Of a DNA stretch of 64,000 bases, positions 17,707 through 28,202 are shown in pieces (the stretch's first letter is position 1; every line of letters begins with the position of its first letter). The notes below the pieces were generated by a model, which was given only the letters and a program-made list of their open reading frames with translations, ran no database searches and was not told the origin of the DNA. Both the position numbers and the translations under genes were made by a program. The stretch is from Stenotrophomonas maltophilia (GTDB lineage: Bacteria > Pseudomonadota > Gammaproteobacteria > Xanthomonadales > Xanthomonadaceae): positions 124,001 to 188,000 of the forward strand of contig NZ_LYVJ01000011.1 of NCBI RefSeq assembly GCF_001676385.1, in the 5' to 3' direction.

Positions 17707-20180
17707 AGGTCCATGCGCGGTAGTGTCTGCTTCAGCCGCTCGATACCCTGCCATGGGTCAGCCTTCAAACGTTCTGCCCGGGCCAGTGCCTTGTCCAGCG
17801 TGAACGCATCGGCCGCACGGGCACGCGCCAGCTCTTCCCAGCGCAGCGGCACCGCTACGCCGCCACTCTCGCGTGCGCGCAGCGACCATGAGCACACGCT
17901 GGTCGCGCCGCGCGCATTGCGCAGCCAGTCGATGAAGATCACGCCGCCGCGCTTGGCCTTGCTCATCGTCGCCACGTAACGGTCCGGCGCCTGCTGCGCC
18001 ATCGCCTGCGCGAACGCTTCGCAGAAGGCCTTGGCCTGGTCCCAGCCAGCCGTGGGCAGCAGGGGCACCACCACGTGCACGCCCTTTCCGCCCGACAGGC
18101 GCACGAAGCTCTGCAGCCCGATCTCCTGCAGGCGATCACGCACATCGCGTGCACCGGCCTTGACCTGTGCCCAGCTGACACCCTCGCCCGGATCGAGGTC
18201 GAACACCAGCCGGTCCGGGTGCTCCGGATCGGCCACTGTCGCGCCCCACGGATGCAGCTCCAGGGTATTCATCTGCACCAGCTGCAGCAGCCCGCGCGCG
18301 TCGTCGATGTAGACATAGTCTTCCTGGCCCCTCTTCTGCTGCAGCGGGACGGCATGGACCGCATCGCCGAGGCCGGCGCCGTGGTGCTTCTGGAAGAAGC
18401 AAGGCCTGCCCACGCCATCCGGGCACCGCAGCAGCGACAGTGGCCGCCCGGCGATCTCGGGCAGTATCCAGCGCGCCATCCGCCGGTAGTAGTCGGCGAC
18501 ATCGCCCTTGCTGAGCTTCCGCTTCGGAAACACCACCCGCTCGGGATGGGTGATCTGCACTTCGCCACCGGGATCCACGTTCGCTGCGTTCACCGCCAGA
18601 TCCTCCCTCTGCTTGTCGCTGCGCAGGCGCTTGAAGCTGGCCTGCCGCAGCAGCCCTTCCTTGCCCCAGCCGCGAAAGGCTACCTCGGCCACGACGACCG
18701 GCTTCACCCAGCGCACGCTGCCGGCCCGGAACGGCACATGCGCCGGCAGCTGCACCACCGGCGCCTTCACCGCCAGCGGCTGCAGTGCATCACTCAACGC
18801 GCGCAGGCCGGCATCATCGAAGCCTGTTCCAACGCGCCCCACGTAGCGCAGGCCCTCCTTGCCCGGCGTCGCCAGCAGCAGCGACCCGAAACCCACCCGC
18901 GCACCCTTGGGTGCGGTGTGGCCGACAATCACGAACTCATCGGTGTCTTCGTGCTTCACCTTCACCCAGCTGCGTGCGCGGGTGTTCACGTAGGGGGCAT
19001 CGACCTGCTTGCTGACGATGCCTTCGAAGCCGGCCGCGCCACTGGCTTCGAAGACCTGCGGGCCGTGGTCGATCACGTGTTCGCTGAAGGCCAGGATGCC
19101 GGGCTTGCTGCCGAGCAGGTCCTTCAGCAATGCCTTGCGTTCAAGCAGGGCACAACGGCTGATGTCGGCGCCGGCTATCCCGGGCAGGTCGAACACGATA
19201 TAGCGCAGCGGCTGCTTCGAGCTGCCGTCGATGACCCGCTGCAGCGCTGCGAAATCACTGCGTCCTTCCTTGTCCAGCACCACCAGCTCGCCGTCCAGCC
19301 GCACGTCGCGCAGCGGCAATGCCAGCACGGCCTGGGCGACCTCGGGAAAGTCGGCCGTCCAGTCCAGGCCATTGCGCGAGCGCAGCTTCACTTCGCCGTC
19401 GTGCAGCTCGGCCAGCAGCCGATAGCCATCCCACTTGATCTCGTGCAGCCAACGATCGCCATCCGGTGCACTGTCGCGGTGATCGGTCAGCTGGGGCTTG
19501 AACCCGCGCGGATACGGCGTGCCGCGCGCTCCATCCAGCCGCAACGCGCGTGCACGCCAACGCGCGTCCGCCTTGCGGGCCGGTGCACGCGCGGCCCGCG
19601 CGGCCTTGCCTGCTGCGGTCTGCGCCGGCGCGCGGGCGCGCGTGGACAGCGGCTGGTCCAGCAGGTCATCCGCCTCGGCGTCACGTGCTTCGTCGTCGTC
19701 GCGCTTGATCAGCAGCCACTGTACCTGGCGTCCCTTCATCGCCGTCCGCACCAGTTTCCAGCCACCCGCCAGGCGCTGCCCGTGCAGCACGAAGTCGATC
19801 CTGCCGGCGGCAAGCGCCTGCAAGGGATCACCGTCGCAGGCCCAGGTGCCGTGGTCGAACACATCGACATGGCCGGCGCCGTAATGGCCTTCGGGGATGT
19901 CCCCCTCGAAGCGGGCGTAGGACAGCGGGTGGTCTTCCACCTCCACCGCCAGCCGTTTCTCGCCCGGGCGCAGCGACGGGCCCTTCGGTACCGCCCAGCT
20001 CTTCAGCACGCCATCCATTTCCAGGCGGAAATCGTAGTGGCGCGAACTGGCATGGTGCAGCTGGATGACGAACGCGGGCCGGTGCCTGGGGTCGCCGGGG
20101 ACAGGCATATCGTCGGGTTCGGGGGTCTGCCCCGCGCCACCGCCAAGGCGGCGCTTGCGCCGGTACTGGTGCAGCGACAT
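17703..20180 (-). CDS. ligD: Multifunctional ATP-dependent DNA ligase LigD
   Basis: An 825-residue non-homologous end-joining enzyme with domains in the order 3'-phosphoesterase, ligase, polymerase. The phosphoesterase shows LHHASSRHYDFRLE (His42, His48, Asp50). The ligase domain has the adenylated Lys249 in EIKWDGYRL. From about residue 545 the primase-like polymerase domain begins (HPERVVFPKRKLSKGDVADYY), with catalytic Asp661 and Asp663 in FDLDPGEG. The ku gene ends 3 nt upstream on the same strand, so the pair is one operon. The stop codon lies inside a SMAG repeat, so the exact C terminus (LPRMDL) has been shaped by the repeat. Confidence 0.95.
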   Translation of the reverse strand: MSLHQYRRKRRLGGGAGQTPEPDDMPVPGDPRHRPAFVIQLHHASSRHYDFRLEMDGVLKSWAVPKGPSLRPGEKRLAVEVEDHPLSYARFEGDIPEGHYGAGHVDVFDHGTWACDGDPLQALAAGRIDFVLHGQRLAGGWKLVRTAMKGRQVQWLLIKRDDDEARDAEADDLLDQPLSTRARAPAQTAAGKAARAARAPARKADARWRARALRLDGARGTPYPRGFKPQLTDHRDSAPDGDRWLHEIKWDGYRLLAELHDGEVKLRSRNGLDWTADFPEVAQAVLALPLRDVRLDGELVVLDKEGRSDFAALQRVIDGSSKQPLRYIVFDLPGIAGADISRCALLERKALLKDLLGSKPGILAFSEHVIDHGPQVFEASGAAGFEGIVSKQVDAPYVNTRARSWVKVKHEDTDEFVIVGHTAPKGARVGFGSLLLATPGKEGLRYVGRVGTGFDDAGLRALSDALQPLAVKAPVVQLPAHVPFRAGSVRWVKPVVVAEVAFRGWGKEGLLRQASFKRLRSDKQREDLAVNAANVDPGGEVQITHPERVVFPKRKLSKGDVADYYRRMARWILPEIAGRPLSLLRCPDGVGRPCFFQKHHGAGLGDAVHAVPLQQKRGQEDYVYIDDARGLLQLVQMNTLELHPWGATVADPEHPDRLVFDLDPGEGVSWAQVKAGARDVRDRLQEIGLQSFVRLSGGKGVHVVVPLLPTAGWDQAKAFCEAFAQAMAQQAPDRYVATMSKAKRGGVIFIDWLRNARGATSVCSWSLRARESGGVAVPLRWEELARARAADAFTLDKALARAERLKADPWQGIERLKQTLPRMDL

Positions 20181-20183
20181 GGC

Positions 20184-21092
20184 TCAACCCGCCCGGCGCC
20201 GGGAAGCGGCTTTCTTCGCGGCCTTCTTTGCGCTCTTCTTCACCGCCTTCCTTGCCGGTGCCTTGCGGGCCGCGCCCTTCTTCGCCGGCGTGCGTTTGTT
20301 GGCATCCAGGCTCTTCTGCAGCAATGCCATGAAGTCGACCACATTGGTGGTCGCGTCCTCGCGTGGCGCAGGCTCGTCCTCGACCCGGGTGGTACCGCCC
20401 TTGGCTTTGATGCGCTTGTTCAACACCTGCTGCAGGCGCTCGCGGAACTCATCGTGGTACTGCGACGGATCCCAATCACCTGCCATCGACTCGATCAGCT
20501 GTTCGGCCATCGCCGTTTCCTTGCTGGTGATGCGGTAATCGGACAGTTTGCCGCTGGGCAGCTTGTAGTCTTCAGGATCCACCAGTTCCTGCGGGTAGCG
20601 CAGGATCATCAACACCAGTGCGTCTTCATGCGGCATCACCGCGCAGAGGTACTCGCGCGTGCGCACCACCACGCGCGCGATGCCCACCCTGCCAGTACTG
20701 CGCAGGGTTTCGCGCAACAGCACATAGCCCTTCTCGGCCTTCTTGCCGGGCACCAGCAGGTAGGGCTTCTCGTAGTAGCGCGGGTCGATCTGCGCCGCAT
20801 CCACGAAGGATTCAACTTCCACCGCCTCATGGCTTTCCGGGGCCGCCGAACGGATATCACCTTCCTCCAGCACGACATAGCTGCCCTTGTCGTACTCGTA
20901 GGCCTTGACGATGTCCTTCCAGGGGACTTCCTCGCCGGTCTCGGCATTGACCCGCTCGAAACGGATCGGTTTGCGGTCGCGCGAGTCGAGCATGCGGAAC
21001 TGCAGGTCGACCTTGCGCTCGCCGGACATCAAGGACACCGGAACATTGAGCAGGCCGAAGGACAACGTGCCGGTCCAGATCGGGCGGGCCAT
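20184..21092 (-). CDS. ku: Ku, DNA end-binding protein of bacterial NHEJ
   Basis: A 302-residue Ku homodimer subunit that binds double-strand ends and recruits LigD. It begins ARPIWTGTLSFGLLNVPVSL, the classic bacterial Ku N terminus, followed by the beta-barrel core (YYEKPYLLVPGKKAEKGYVLLRE, MPHEDALVLMILRYPQEL). The tail (about 258-302) is very rich in Lys, Ala and Arg; such tails modulate DNA threading. ligD starts 3 nt downstream. Confidence 0.96.
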   Translation of the reverse strand: MARPIWTGTLSFGLLNVPVSLMSGERKVDLQFRMLDSRDRKPIRFERVNAETGEEVPWKDIVKAYEYDKGSYVVLEEGDIRSAAPESHEAVEVESFVDAAQIDPRYYEKPYLLVPGKKAEKGYVLLRETLRSTGRVGIARVVVRTREYLCAVMPHEDALVLMILRYPQELVDPEDYKLPSGKLSDYRITSKETAMAEQLIESMAGDWDPSQYHDEFRERLQQVLNKRIKAKGGTTRVEDEPAPREDATTNVVDFMALLQKSLDANKRTPAKKGAARKAPARKAVKKSAKKAAKKAASRRRAG

Positions 21093-21190
21093 GGATGCAC
21101 CTTTGATGGGGCAGGGTGCCCAGCGTGGGCCGAAGTGCGTAAACCACCCGTGTCCGTGCCGTGCACATCAGGTGGCGCCGCCGTTTTGAT

Positions 21191-21216
21191 GTGGAGCCGA
21201 GCCGACGCTCGGCTGC
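21191..21216. repeat. Single SMAG-type hairpin
   Basis: GTGGAGCCGAGCCGACGCTCGGC is a one-hairpin version of the GTAG repeat, lying between the ku promoter region and the next leftward gene. Confidence 0.6.
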
Positions 21217-21231
21217 TTCACCGGCCCGGCG

Positions 21232-22123
<892 letters not shown>

Positions 22124-22159
22124 GGGGTCGCGCCCGGGTTGGCCCGGCGTTGAGCGGCA

Positions 22160-24250
22160 TCAGTGCCAGGACCACTGCAGGCCGGCGTTCAGCCGTCGCC
22201 CCGGGCCGGGTTCGTAGAAACGGCCATTGCCGTCGTTGACGATCACCGAACCGATGTAGGCCTGGTCCAGCACGTTCTCCAGCCGGGCGAAGGCGCGCAG
22301 CTCGCCACCGGGCAGCGTCCAGCGACGGCCGGCTTCCAGGTTCAGTAACGCGTAGCCCGGCGCGCGTTCGGTTGCCAGGTCGTTGACCACGGTATCGCTG
22401 CTTGCCGAGGCCTCCAGTGCCCACTGCCAGTCGGAGGGGGTCCACTGCAGCCGGGCGAAGGCCTGCTGGCGCGGCACGCCGGGCAGGCGACTGCCGGCGG
22501 CAACCCAGGTGTTCGAGGTCAGGTACGGCGCACGCACCTGGGCCTGCAGCCAGGTCCAGGCCAGTTGTAGTTCCAGCTGTTCGGCCAACGGCTGGCGGTA
22601 CTGAAGTTCCACACCCTGGCGGCGCGTGCGGCCGATGTTGCGATAGGTGCTGCGTCCGCCGATGTTGCTGGCAACTGCCAGCTCGTCGCTCGTATCTGCA
22701 CGGAACAGGCTGATATCGAGCTGGGTTCCGTCCTGTGCATGCCACTTGCTGCCCACCTCCAGGCTGCGGCTGCGCGCCGCCGCCAGATCCAAGGCCAATC
22801 CCGCCTGGCCATCGGCGCGATAACCCAGCTCGTTGAAGGTGGGCGTCTCGAAGCCGCGGCCCACGGCGGCATGCAGGCGCCACTGCGGGCTGGCCTCGAA
22901 GCTGATCCCGGCCACCGGGGTGGTCGCCTGGTAGCGGCGGCGGCCACTGTCATCGGGATTGGCGCCGACGATGTAGCGGTCATCGGACGCGAAACGCACC
23001 GCGCTGTGGCGCACGCCGGCCAGCAACGACCAGCGTGTGCTCCATTGCCACCAGGCTTGGGCGAACTGGTCCACGTTCTGCACGGTATCGATCTGGTCAC
23101 GGCGCAGGCGGCCACGCACGCCCAACGCACGGCCAACGAAGTTCTCGTAGCCGGTGCGGTGCTGGCGCTGGCGGTCTGCGCTGAGCCCGGCCACCAGATC
23201 CAGCGGTCGACCGGCGAGGTCGCCGTGCCAGCCCCAGCGCGCGTCCAGGCCGCCGTAGCCGCCCTCCAGATCGATCATTCCACCGGCATGCAGCGGATTG
23301 GCCTGCGCCGTCGGCGGAATCGGCAGGTACTGGTGCACCGCGCGCTGGCCGGCATAGCCCATCAACTGCCAGCGCTGCGCCCCGGTTTCACGGGTCCAGC
23401 GCAGGCCGGCCTGCTGCTGGCGCACCGATTTACGGGTGTTGTACTGGTACGCCACGGCGGTAGCCTGGCGCGGATCAGCCGCGACCTGGGCACGGCTCAG
23501 GCCCAGCGGGTCCTGCGCGTCAGGGGCATCCAGCGCATTGAGCAGCAGTTCCAGCCGCCCACCGCCCAGCTCACCACCAATGCGTGCGTTGAGCGACTCA
23601 CGGCGCGCACGGCTGTGGTCGCGCCAGCCATCGGTGCGGAAGTGGTTGGCGGCGATGTTGTAGTCCAGCCCGTGACCGGCACCCTGCAATTGCGCGCCGA
23701 CGCTGAGCGAGTTGTCGGCACCGGCATTGAGCCGCAGTCGCCACGGGTCGCCGGCCTGTCCCTGTGCGCTCCATACCTGCAGCACGCCTCCAGAGGAATT
23801 GCCATACAGCGCCGAGAACGGCCCGCGCAGCACGTCGATGCGTTCGGCGCCGAGCAGGCTGGCATGCGACAGCTGGCCCTGTCCGTCGGGCATGGTCGCC
23901 GGTACTCCGTCGATCAACACCCGCACCCCACGCACACCGAAGGTCGAGCGCGCACCAAAGCCACGGATCGACAGCTGGGTGTCCTGCGCGAAGTTCTGGC
24001 GGTCGCGCGCGACCAGGCCCGGGACCCCGGCCAACGCCTCGGACAGCTGCACGCCGGCGCCGGCGCGGCTGGCGTCGATCCAGACCGTGTCCTGGCTGGC
24101 CGGCAGCGCGAACGGGTCGATGCCCGGCACCCGCGCAGCCTGTACCTGCACGCTGGGCAGGACGGTCGGTGCGGGCTCGGCCACGGCCGCCCAGGGCGAC
24201 AGCAGCAGGGCGGACAACGGCAGGCAGCGGCGGCGTGCGACGGGATTCAT
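22160..24250 (-). CDS. TonB-dependent receptor (iron-complex type)
   Basis: A 696-residue outer-membrane receptor. A signal peptide of about 24 residues ends VAEPAP. Next come a TonB-box-like segment (LPSVQVQAARV), a plug (LSEALAGVPGLVARDRQNFAQDTQLSIRGFGARSTFGVRGVRVLIDGVPATMPDGQGQ) and a barrel to the end. The plug's IRGFGARSTFG and DVLRGPFSALYGNSSGGV are the standard FepA/FecA-like motifs. The C terminus ends LQWSWH rather than with a terminal Phe, slightly unusual. It is smaller than the carbohydrate-type receptor at 7626 and looks like a siderophore or metal transporter. No Fur box, regulator or inner-membrane partner is adjacent; energy would come from TonB-ExbBD at 35.5-38 kb. Confidence 0.88.
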   Translation of the reverse strand: MNPVARRRCLPLSALLLSPWAAVAEPAPTVLPSVQVQAARVPGIDPFALPASQDTVWIDASRAGAGVQLSEALAGVPGLVARDRQNFAQDTQLSIRGFGARSTFGVRGVRVLIDGVPATMPDGQGQLSHASLLGAERIDVLRGPFSALYGNSSGGVLQVWSAQGQAGDPWRLRLNAGADNSLSVGAQLQGAGHGLDYNIAANHFRTDGWRDHSRARRESLNARIGGELGGGRLELLLNALDAPDAQDPLGLSRAQVAADPRQATAVAYQYNTRKSVRQQQAGLRWTRETGAQRWQLMGYAGQRAVHQYLPIPPTAQANPLHAGGMIDLEGGYGGLDARWGWHGDLAGRPLDLVAGLSADRQRQHRTGYENFVGRALGVRGRLRRDQIDTVQNVDQFAQAWWQWSTRWSLLAGVRHSAVRFASDDRYIVGANPDDSGRRRYQATTPVAGISFEASPQWRLHAAVGRGFETPTFNELGYRADGQAGLALDLAAARSRSLEVGSKWHAQDGTQLDISLFRADTSDELAVASNIGGRSTYRNIGRTRRQGVELQYRQPLAEQLELQLAWTWLQAQVRAPYLTSNTWVAAGSRLPGVPRQQAFARLQWTPSDWQWALEASASSDTVVNDLATERAPGYALLNLEAGRRWTLPGGELRAFARLENVLDQAYIGSVIVNDGNGRFYEPGPGRRLNAGLQWSWH

Positions 24251-24421
24251 GATTCAGGTTGATGGATCGGGCGGCAACGCACGCCATGGTACGGACACCC
24301 GGGTGACGATGGCGGCGGCCAGTGCCGGCAGGCTTTGTTACGATGGGTCGGCTTCGGCCCAGGTGCCGCAAGCTGCGTCGCGCAATTCCTCCCCCTTTCC
24401 GTCTACCGAACGAGTACCGCC

Positions 24422-25624
24422 GTGTCCTTCTTTGCAAACGTGGAACTGGTCCCAGGTGACCCGATCCTGGGCCTGACCGAGGCGTACAACGCCGACAGCC
24501 GCCCAACCAAGGTCAACCTGGGTGTGGGCATCTACTACGACGAGAGCGGCCGCATTCCGCTGCTGCGCGCCGTCAAGCAGATCGAGCAGCAGCTCGCCGC
24601 CGAGGCCAAACCACGCGGCTACCTGCCGATCGACGGCCTGCCCGCATACACGCAGGCCACGCGCGAACTGGTGTTCGGCAAGGATTCGCCGCTGCTGGCT
24701 GCCGGCCGCGTCACCACCGCGCAGACCGTCGGTGGCAGCGGTGCGCTGCGCGTCGGCGCCGATGTGTTGAAGAAGCTGCTGCCGCACGCCACCGTTGCGC
24801 TGAGCAACCCGAGCTGGGAAAACCACCGTGCGGTGTTCAGCGCCGCCGGTTTCGACGTGCTGGATTACACCTACTTCGACCCGAGCACCCATGGCGTCGA
24901 TTTCGACGGCATGCTGGCCGACCTGGGCAAGCTGGAAGCCGGCACCGTGGTGCTGCTGCATGCCTGCTGCCACAACCCCACCGGTGCCGACCTCACGGTC
25001 ACCCAGTGGAAGCAGGTCGCACAACTGCTGAAGGACAAGCAGCTGTTCCCCTTCATCGACATGGCCTACCAGGGCTTCGACAAGGGCATCGAGCAGGACG
25101 GCGCTGCGGTGCGCATCATCGCCGAAGCCGGCATCGACAGCTTCATCGTCGCCAACTCGTACTCCAAGTCGTTCTCGCTGTATGGCGAGCGCGTGGGTGC
25201 GCTGTCGATGGTGGCGCCGACCGCCGCTGACGCCAAGGCGGTGCAGTCGCAGGTCAAGCGCGTGATCCGCACCATCTACTCCAGCCCGTCCACCCACGGT
25301 GCGGCGCTGGTAGCCGGCGTGCTGACCCACCCGGAACTGCGCGCGATGTGGGAGCAGGAACTGACGGAGATGCGCGAGCGCATCCATGCACTGCGCCAGG
25401 GCCTGGTCGAGAAGCTGGCCGCCGCCGGCGCGCCGCAGTTCGGTTTCATCAACGAGCAGGCCGGCATGTTCTCGTACTCCGGCCTGAGCCGTGGGCAGGT
25501 CGAGCGCCTGCGCGACGAGTTCGGCATCTACGCCGTCGGCACCGGCCGCATCTGCGTGGCCGCGCTGAACCAGAACAACCTGGAATACGTCGCCAAGGCC
25601 GTGGCCACCGTCGCCAAGGGCTGA
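24422..25624 (+). CDS. Aromatic amino acid aminotransferase (class I PLP enzyme)
   Basis: A 400-residue aspartate/aromatic aminotransferase of the Ia type (TyrB/AspC). It shows VNLGVGIYYDESGRIPLL near the N terminus, HACCHNPTGADLT, FIDMAYQGFDKG, and ANSYSKSFSLYGERVG, where the Lys of SKS forms the Schiff base with pyridoxal phosphate. The GTG at 24422 gives a start (MSFFANVELVPGDPILGL) that matches the usual family N terminus; the longer open frame is not protein-like. It transfers amino groups between aromatic amino acids or aspartate and 2-oxoglutarate. It is followed by a clear terminator. Confidence 0.9.
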   Translation: MSFFANVELVPGDPILGLTEAYNADSRPTKVNLGVGIYYDESGRIPLLRAVKQIEQQLAAEAKPRGYLPIDGLPAYTQATRELVFGKDSPLLAAGRVTTAQTVGGSGALRVGADVLKKLLPHATVALSNPSWENHRAVFSAAGFDVLDYTYFDPSTHGVDFDGMLADLGKLEAGTVVLLHACCHNPTGADLTVTQWKQVAQLLKDKQLFPFIDMAYQGFDKGIEQDGAAVRIIAEAGIDSFIVANSYSKSFSLYGERVGALSMVAPTAADAKAVQSQVKRVIRTIYSSPSTHGAALVAGVLTHPELRAMWEQELTEMRERIHALRQGLVEKLAAAGAPQFGFINEQAGMFSYSGLSRGQVERLRDEFGIYAVGTGRICVAALNQNNLEYVAKAVATVAKG

Positions 25625-25647
25625 AACAACGCTCCAGTGGTTTGAAG

Positions 25648-25678
25648 ACAAGGGCGCCGAAAGGCGCCTTTGTTTTTG
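25648..25678 (+). terminator. Rho-independent terminator after the aminotransferase
   Basis: The stem GGCGCC-GAAA-GGCGCC is extended by flanking AAGG/CTTT pairing and followed by a T-rich run, 25 nt after the stop codon. Confidence 0.85.
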
Positions 25679-25690
25679 GGGCCCTGGTCT

Positions 25691-25762
25691 GTAGAGCCGA
25701 GCCTACGCTCGGCTTGTGCGGCATGAAGGACGAAGAGCAGCCGAGCGCGGGCTCGGCTCTAC
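25691..25762. repeat. SMAG/REP-type GTAG hairpin pair
   Basis: Begins GTAGAGCCGAGCC and ends GGCTCGGCTCTAC, with two GCCGAGC hairpins separated by about 28 bp. It lies between the aminotransferase terminator and fbp. Confidence 0.8.
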
Positions 25763-25888
25763 AGAAGGCAAGCACCCCGCTTCTGCGGCGCAACGCATCT
25801 GGAAACGATTACCTCTCCCCGTGCTCACGCACGCGCCCGCCAGACCAGCGACAATAGGCGTTTTCCCGCTGCCGAGACCTGCCCGCCC

Positions 25889-26905
25889 ATGTCCCGTACC
25901 TCGTTGACCCGTTTCCTGATCCAGGAACAGCACGCCGGCCGCATCAATGCCGACCTGCGCCAGCTGATCGCCGTGGTCGCCCGCGCCTGCACCAGCATCT
26001 CCATCGCCGTCAGCAAGGGCGCCCTCGGTGGCGTGCTCGGCGACGCCGGTACCGGCAACGTGCAGGGTGAGGCACAGAAGAAGCTGGACGTGATCAGCAA
26101 CGAGATCCTGCTCGAAGCCAATGCCTGGGGTGGCCATCTCGCCGCCTGCGCCTCGGAGGAAATGGACCACAGCCAGCCGGTGCCGGACATCTACCCGCGC
26201 GGCGATTTCCTGCTGCTGTTCGATCCGCTCGATGGCAGCTCCAACATCGACGTCAACGTCTCTGTCGGCACCATCTTCTCGGTGCTGCGCTGCCCGGCCA
26301 ACGTCGAACTGCCGGGCGATGACGCCTTCCTGCAGCCGGGCAGCAAGCAGATCGCCGCCGGCTACTGCATCTACGGGCCCAGCACCCAGCTGGTGCTGAC
26401 CGTCGGCCACGGCACCCACGCCTTTACCCTGGATCGCGAGAAGGGCGAGTTCGTGCTGACCACCGGGAACATGCAGATTCCGGCAGCCACCCAGGAATTC
26501 GCCATCAACATGTCCAACCAGCGCCACTGGGAAGCGCCGATGCAGGCCTACGTCAGCGATCTGCTGGCAGGCAAGGAAGGCGCGCGCGGCAAGAACTTCA
26601 ACATGCGCTGGATCGCCAGCATGGTGGCCGACGTGCATCGCATCCTGACCCGCGGCGGCATCTTCATCTACCCGTGGGACAAGAAGGATCCGTCCAAGGC
26701 CGGCAAGCTGCGCCTGATGTACGAGGCCAACCCGATGGGCCTGCTGGTCGAACAGGCCGGCGGTGCCGCCTCGACGGGCCGTGAGCGCATCCTCGACATC
26801 CAGCCCGACCACCTGCACCAGCGCGTGCCGGTGTTCCTCGGCTCGCGCGAGGAAGTAGCCGAAGCCGTGCGCTACCACCACGCGCACGACGCCGCGCAGG
26901 CCTGA
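25889..26905 (+). CDS. fbp: Fructose-1,6-bisphosphatase class I
   Basis: A 338-residue gluconeogenic enzyme hydrolysing fructose-1,6-bisphosphate. It has the metal-binding [26 protein letters not shown] (Asp112, Asp115), the [11 protein letters not shown] segment, and [12 protein letters not shown] with [20 protein letters not shown] near the C terminus, all typical of class I. Length is normal. It would draw triose phosphates from pyruvate or uronate breakdown back to hexose phosphate. It is monocistronic by spacing. Confidence 0.95.
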   Translation: MSRTSLTRFLIQEQHAGRINADLRQLIAVVARACTSISIAVSKGALGGVLGDAGTGNVQGEAQKKLDVISNEILLEANAWGGHLAACASEEMDHSQPVPDIYPRGDFLLLFDPLDGSSNIDVNVSVGTIFSVLRCPANVELPGDDAFLQPGSKQIAAGYCIYGPSTQLVLTVGHGTHAFTLDREKGEFVLTTGNMQIPAATQEFAINMSNQRHWEAPMQAYVSDLLAGKEGARGKNFNMRWIASMVADVHRILTRGGIFIYPWDKKDPSKAGKLRLMYEANPMGLLVEQAGGAASTGRERILDIQPDHLHQRVPVFLGSREEVAEAVRYHHAHDAAQA

Positions 26906-27013
26906 GGGCTGATCGCCCGACAGCGGTCATGGCGGATCGATGACATGACCGTGGGGTGACACCGGAGGCGGCAACCGGCACCATCAGGCCGTTGCCGCCG
27001 AAGGAATGCATGC

Positions 27014-27721
27014 ATGCACGAGCAGGGCCCGGTCGATTTCATCGAAGTCATCCACAACGCGGTCCCCAGCGAGGTCTGCGCTGCGATCGTCGAGCGCATG
27101 CGCGCCGCACAGGGGCTGCAGCCAGGCGCGGTAGGCAGCGGCGTATTCCCGGAACTCAAGCACAGCAAGGACCTGCGCATCAGCGGCCTGGACGGCTGGC
27201 GGGATGTGGACCATCAGCTGCAGCACGCGGTGTTCAACGGCCTGCTGACTTATCTACGCCGTTATCCACAAGCATTGATCGCGCCGCTGATGTTGCAGAT
27301 CCAGGACAGCAACGGGCAACCGCGACGCTTGTCTGCCGAGGACTTCCCTGACATGCCGCCGCAGCAGCTGGCCGACCTGGCTCGTACCTGCCTGCGACCG
27401 GGTGCGATCAACCTGCAGTGGTATGCGGCTGGCGAGGGCGGTTACCCGTACTGGCACTGCGAGCTGTACCCGAAGGACCCGCAGGCCGAGACCCTGCACC
27501 GGCATGTGCTGTGGACGCTGTATCTCAACGACGAGTTCGAAGAGGGCGAGACCGAGTTCCTGTTCCAGGAGCGGAAGATTGCACCGCGCACCGGCAGCCT
27601 GCTGATTGCGCCGACGGCGTTCACTCATACCCATCGTGGCAATCGCCCGCAGGGTGGGGACAAGTTCATCGCGACGAGTTGGATCCTGTTCCAGAGTGCG
27701 CAGAAGTTGTTTGGGGGATGA
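27014..27721 (+). CDS. 2-oxoglutarate/Fe(II)-dependent oxygenase, prolyl-hydroxylase-like
   Basis: A 235-residue cytoplasmic oxygenase of the double-stranded beta-helix fold. Likely iron ligands are His148 and Glu150 (WHCELYP) and a His in THTHRG (205/207), with Lys217 as the 2-oxoglutarate anchor (GGDKFIATSW). A Glu in place of the commoner Asp in HxD is allowed in the superfamily. The segment WTLYLNDEFEEGETEFLFQ is diagnostic of the P4H/PF13640-like core. The target (protein, lipid or metabolite) is unknown. Two diverged partial copies of its 3' end occur downstream at 28569 and 29583, so its 3' end marks the border of the accessory island. Confidence 0.82.
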   Translation: MHEQGPVDFIEVIHNAVPSEVCAAIVERMRAAQGLQPGAVGSGVFPELKHSKDLRISGLDGWRDVDHQLQHAVFNGLLTYLRRYPQALIAPLMLQIQDSNGQPRRLSAEDFPDMPPQQLADLARTCLRPGAINLQWYAAGEGGYPYWHCELYPKDPQAETLHRHVLWTLYLNDEFEEGETEFLFQERKIAPRTGSLLIAPTAFTHTHRGNRPQGGDKFIATSWILFQSAQKLFGG

Positions 27722-27789
27722 ACGTCGAGCATGCTCGACGATATCGCTTGCTCGACTTCGTTCCACTTTCAGTCGAGCAACCTCTACCG
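27722..27789. repeat. Degenerate hairpin repeat at island border
   Basis: TCGAGCATGCTCGA forms a perfect hairpin directly after the oxygenase stop codon, and CAGTCGAGCAACCTCTACC about 40 nt on resembles a decayed SMAG right end. Confidence 0.4.
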
Positions 27790-27966
27790 TGGGCGACGGC
27801 GATAGAGAATCGTGCCCGCCGCTACACCGAACACTGCCACACCGAAGCCAACGAGCTCTTCTTCTCCAAGCCTGCCACCCGACATCAGCTTGCCGGCCGT
27901 CAGCAACAGGACGTTCAATGGAAGCATCCACAGGAACGCGATGCCAAGCCAGTAGATAATCTTCAT
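27784..27966 (-). CDS. Small two-span membrane protein A, paralogue of 29211-29501
   Basis: A 60-residue protein with two hydrophobic segments (about 3-26 and 38-53), a Gly/Glu-rich loop between, and a terminal YRRRPR. It is clearly paralogous to the first 60 residues of the protein at 29211-29501: KIIYWLGIAFLWMLPLN versus KFIYWLSIAFLWMFPLN, and both end GILYRRRPR-like. The ATG at 27966 is chosen because the paralogy begins there; both copies have ATGAAATGAAG across the start. Upstream on the same strand are only short, stop-broken frames. A role as an immunity protein for a lost effector is inference from the island context. Confidence 0.6.
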   Translation of the reverse strand: MKIIYWLGIAFLWMLPLNVLLLTAGKLMSGGRLGEEELVGFGVAVFGVAAGTILYRRRPR

Positions 27967-28202
27967 TTCATCTATTTCCCACCACAGTAACAAGGAGACG
28001 CAGGTCCACCGCTACTTTCGTTGATGACCTGGCGATTTCATGCGCATGCGACAGTGCGGACACTGAGCCGATAAGCATGGTTGGACATCTTCTCCACCAC
28101 CTGCTGGGCCTTTTGGGTCGCATGCTTAGGAGCATGCCCAGTGCAACGGGCTGCTCGCAAAGTTCATCCATCGACTGGCTGGCTCACAATCTTCAGCCCA
28201 AG
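27967..28202. other. Gap with eroded coding frames
   Basis: No intact gene is seen. On the minus strand one frame reads about 35 codons (28137 to 28035, including HAPKHATQKAQQVVEKMSNHAY), hits a single TGA, then continues about 20 codons to a TAG (ending CYCGGK) immediately before membrane protein A. This looks like the worn-down C terminus of an effector gene that once preceded its small membrane partner, but the frames are short and the call is weak. Confidence 0.35.

Noticed and set aside
27990..28171. A 67-codon minus-strand frame
   Set aside because: Arg/Ser-rich, without homology signs; another frame across the same bases looks more like an eroded protein.
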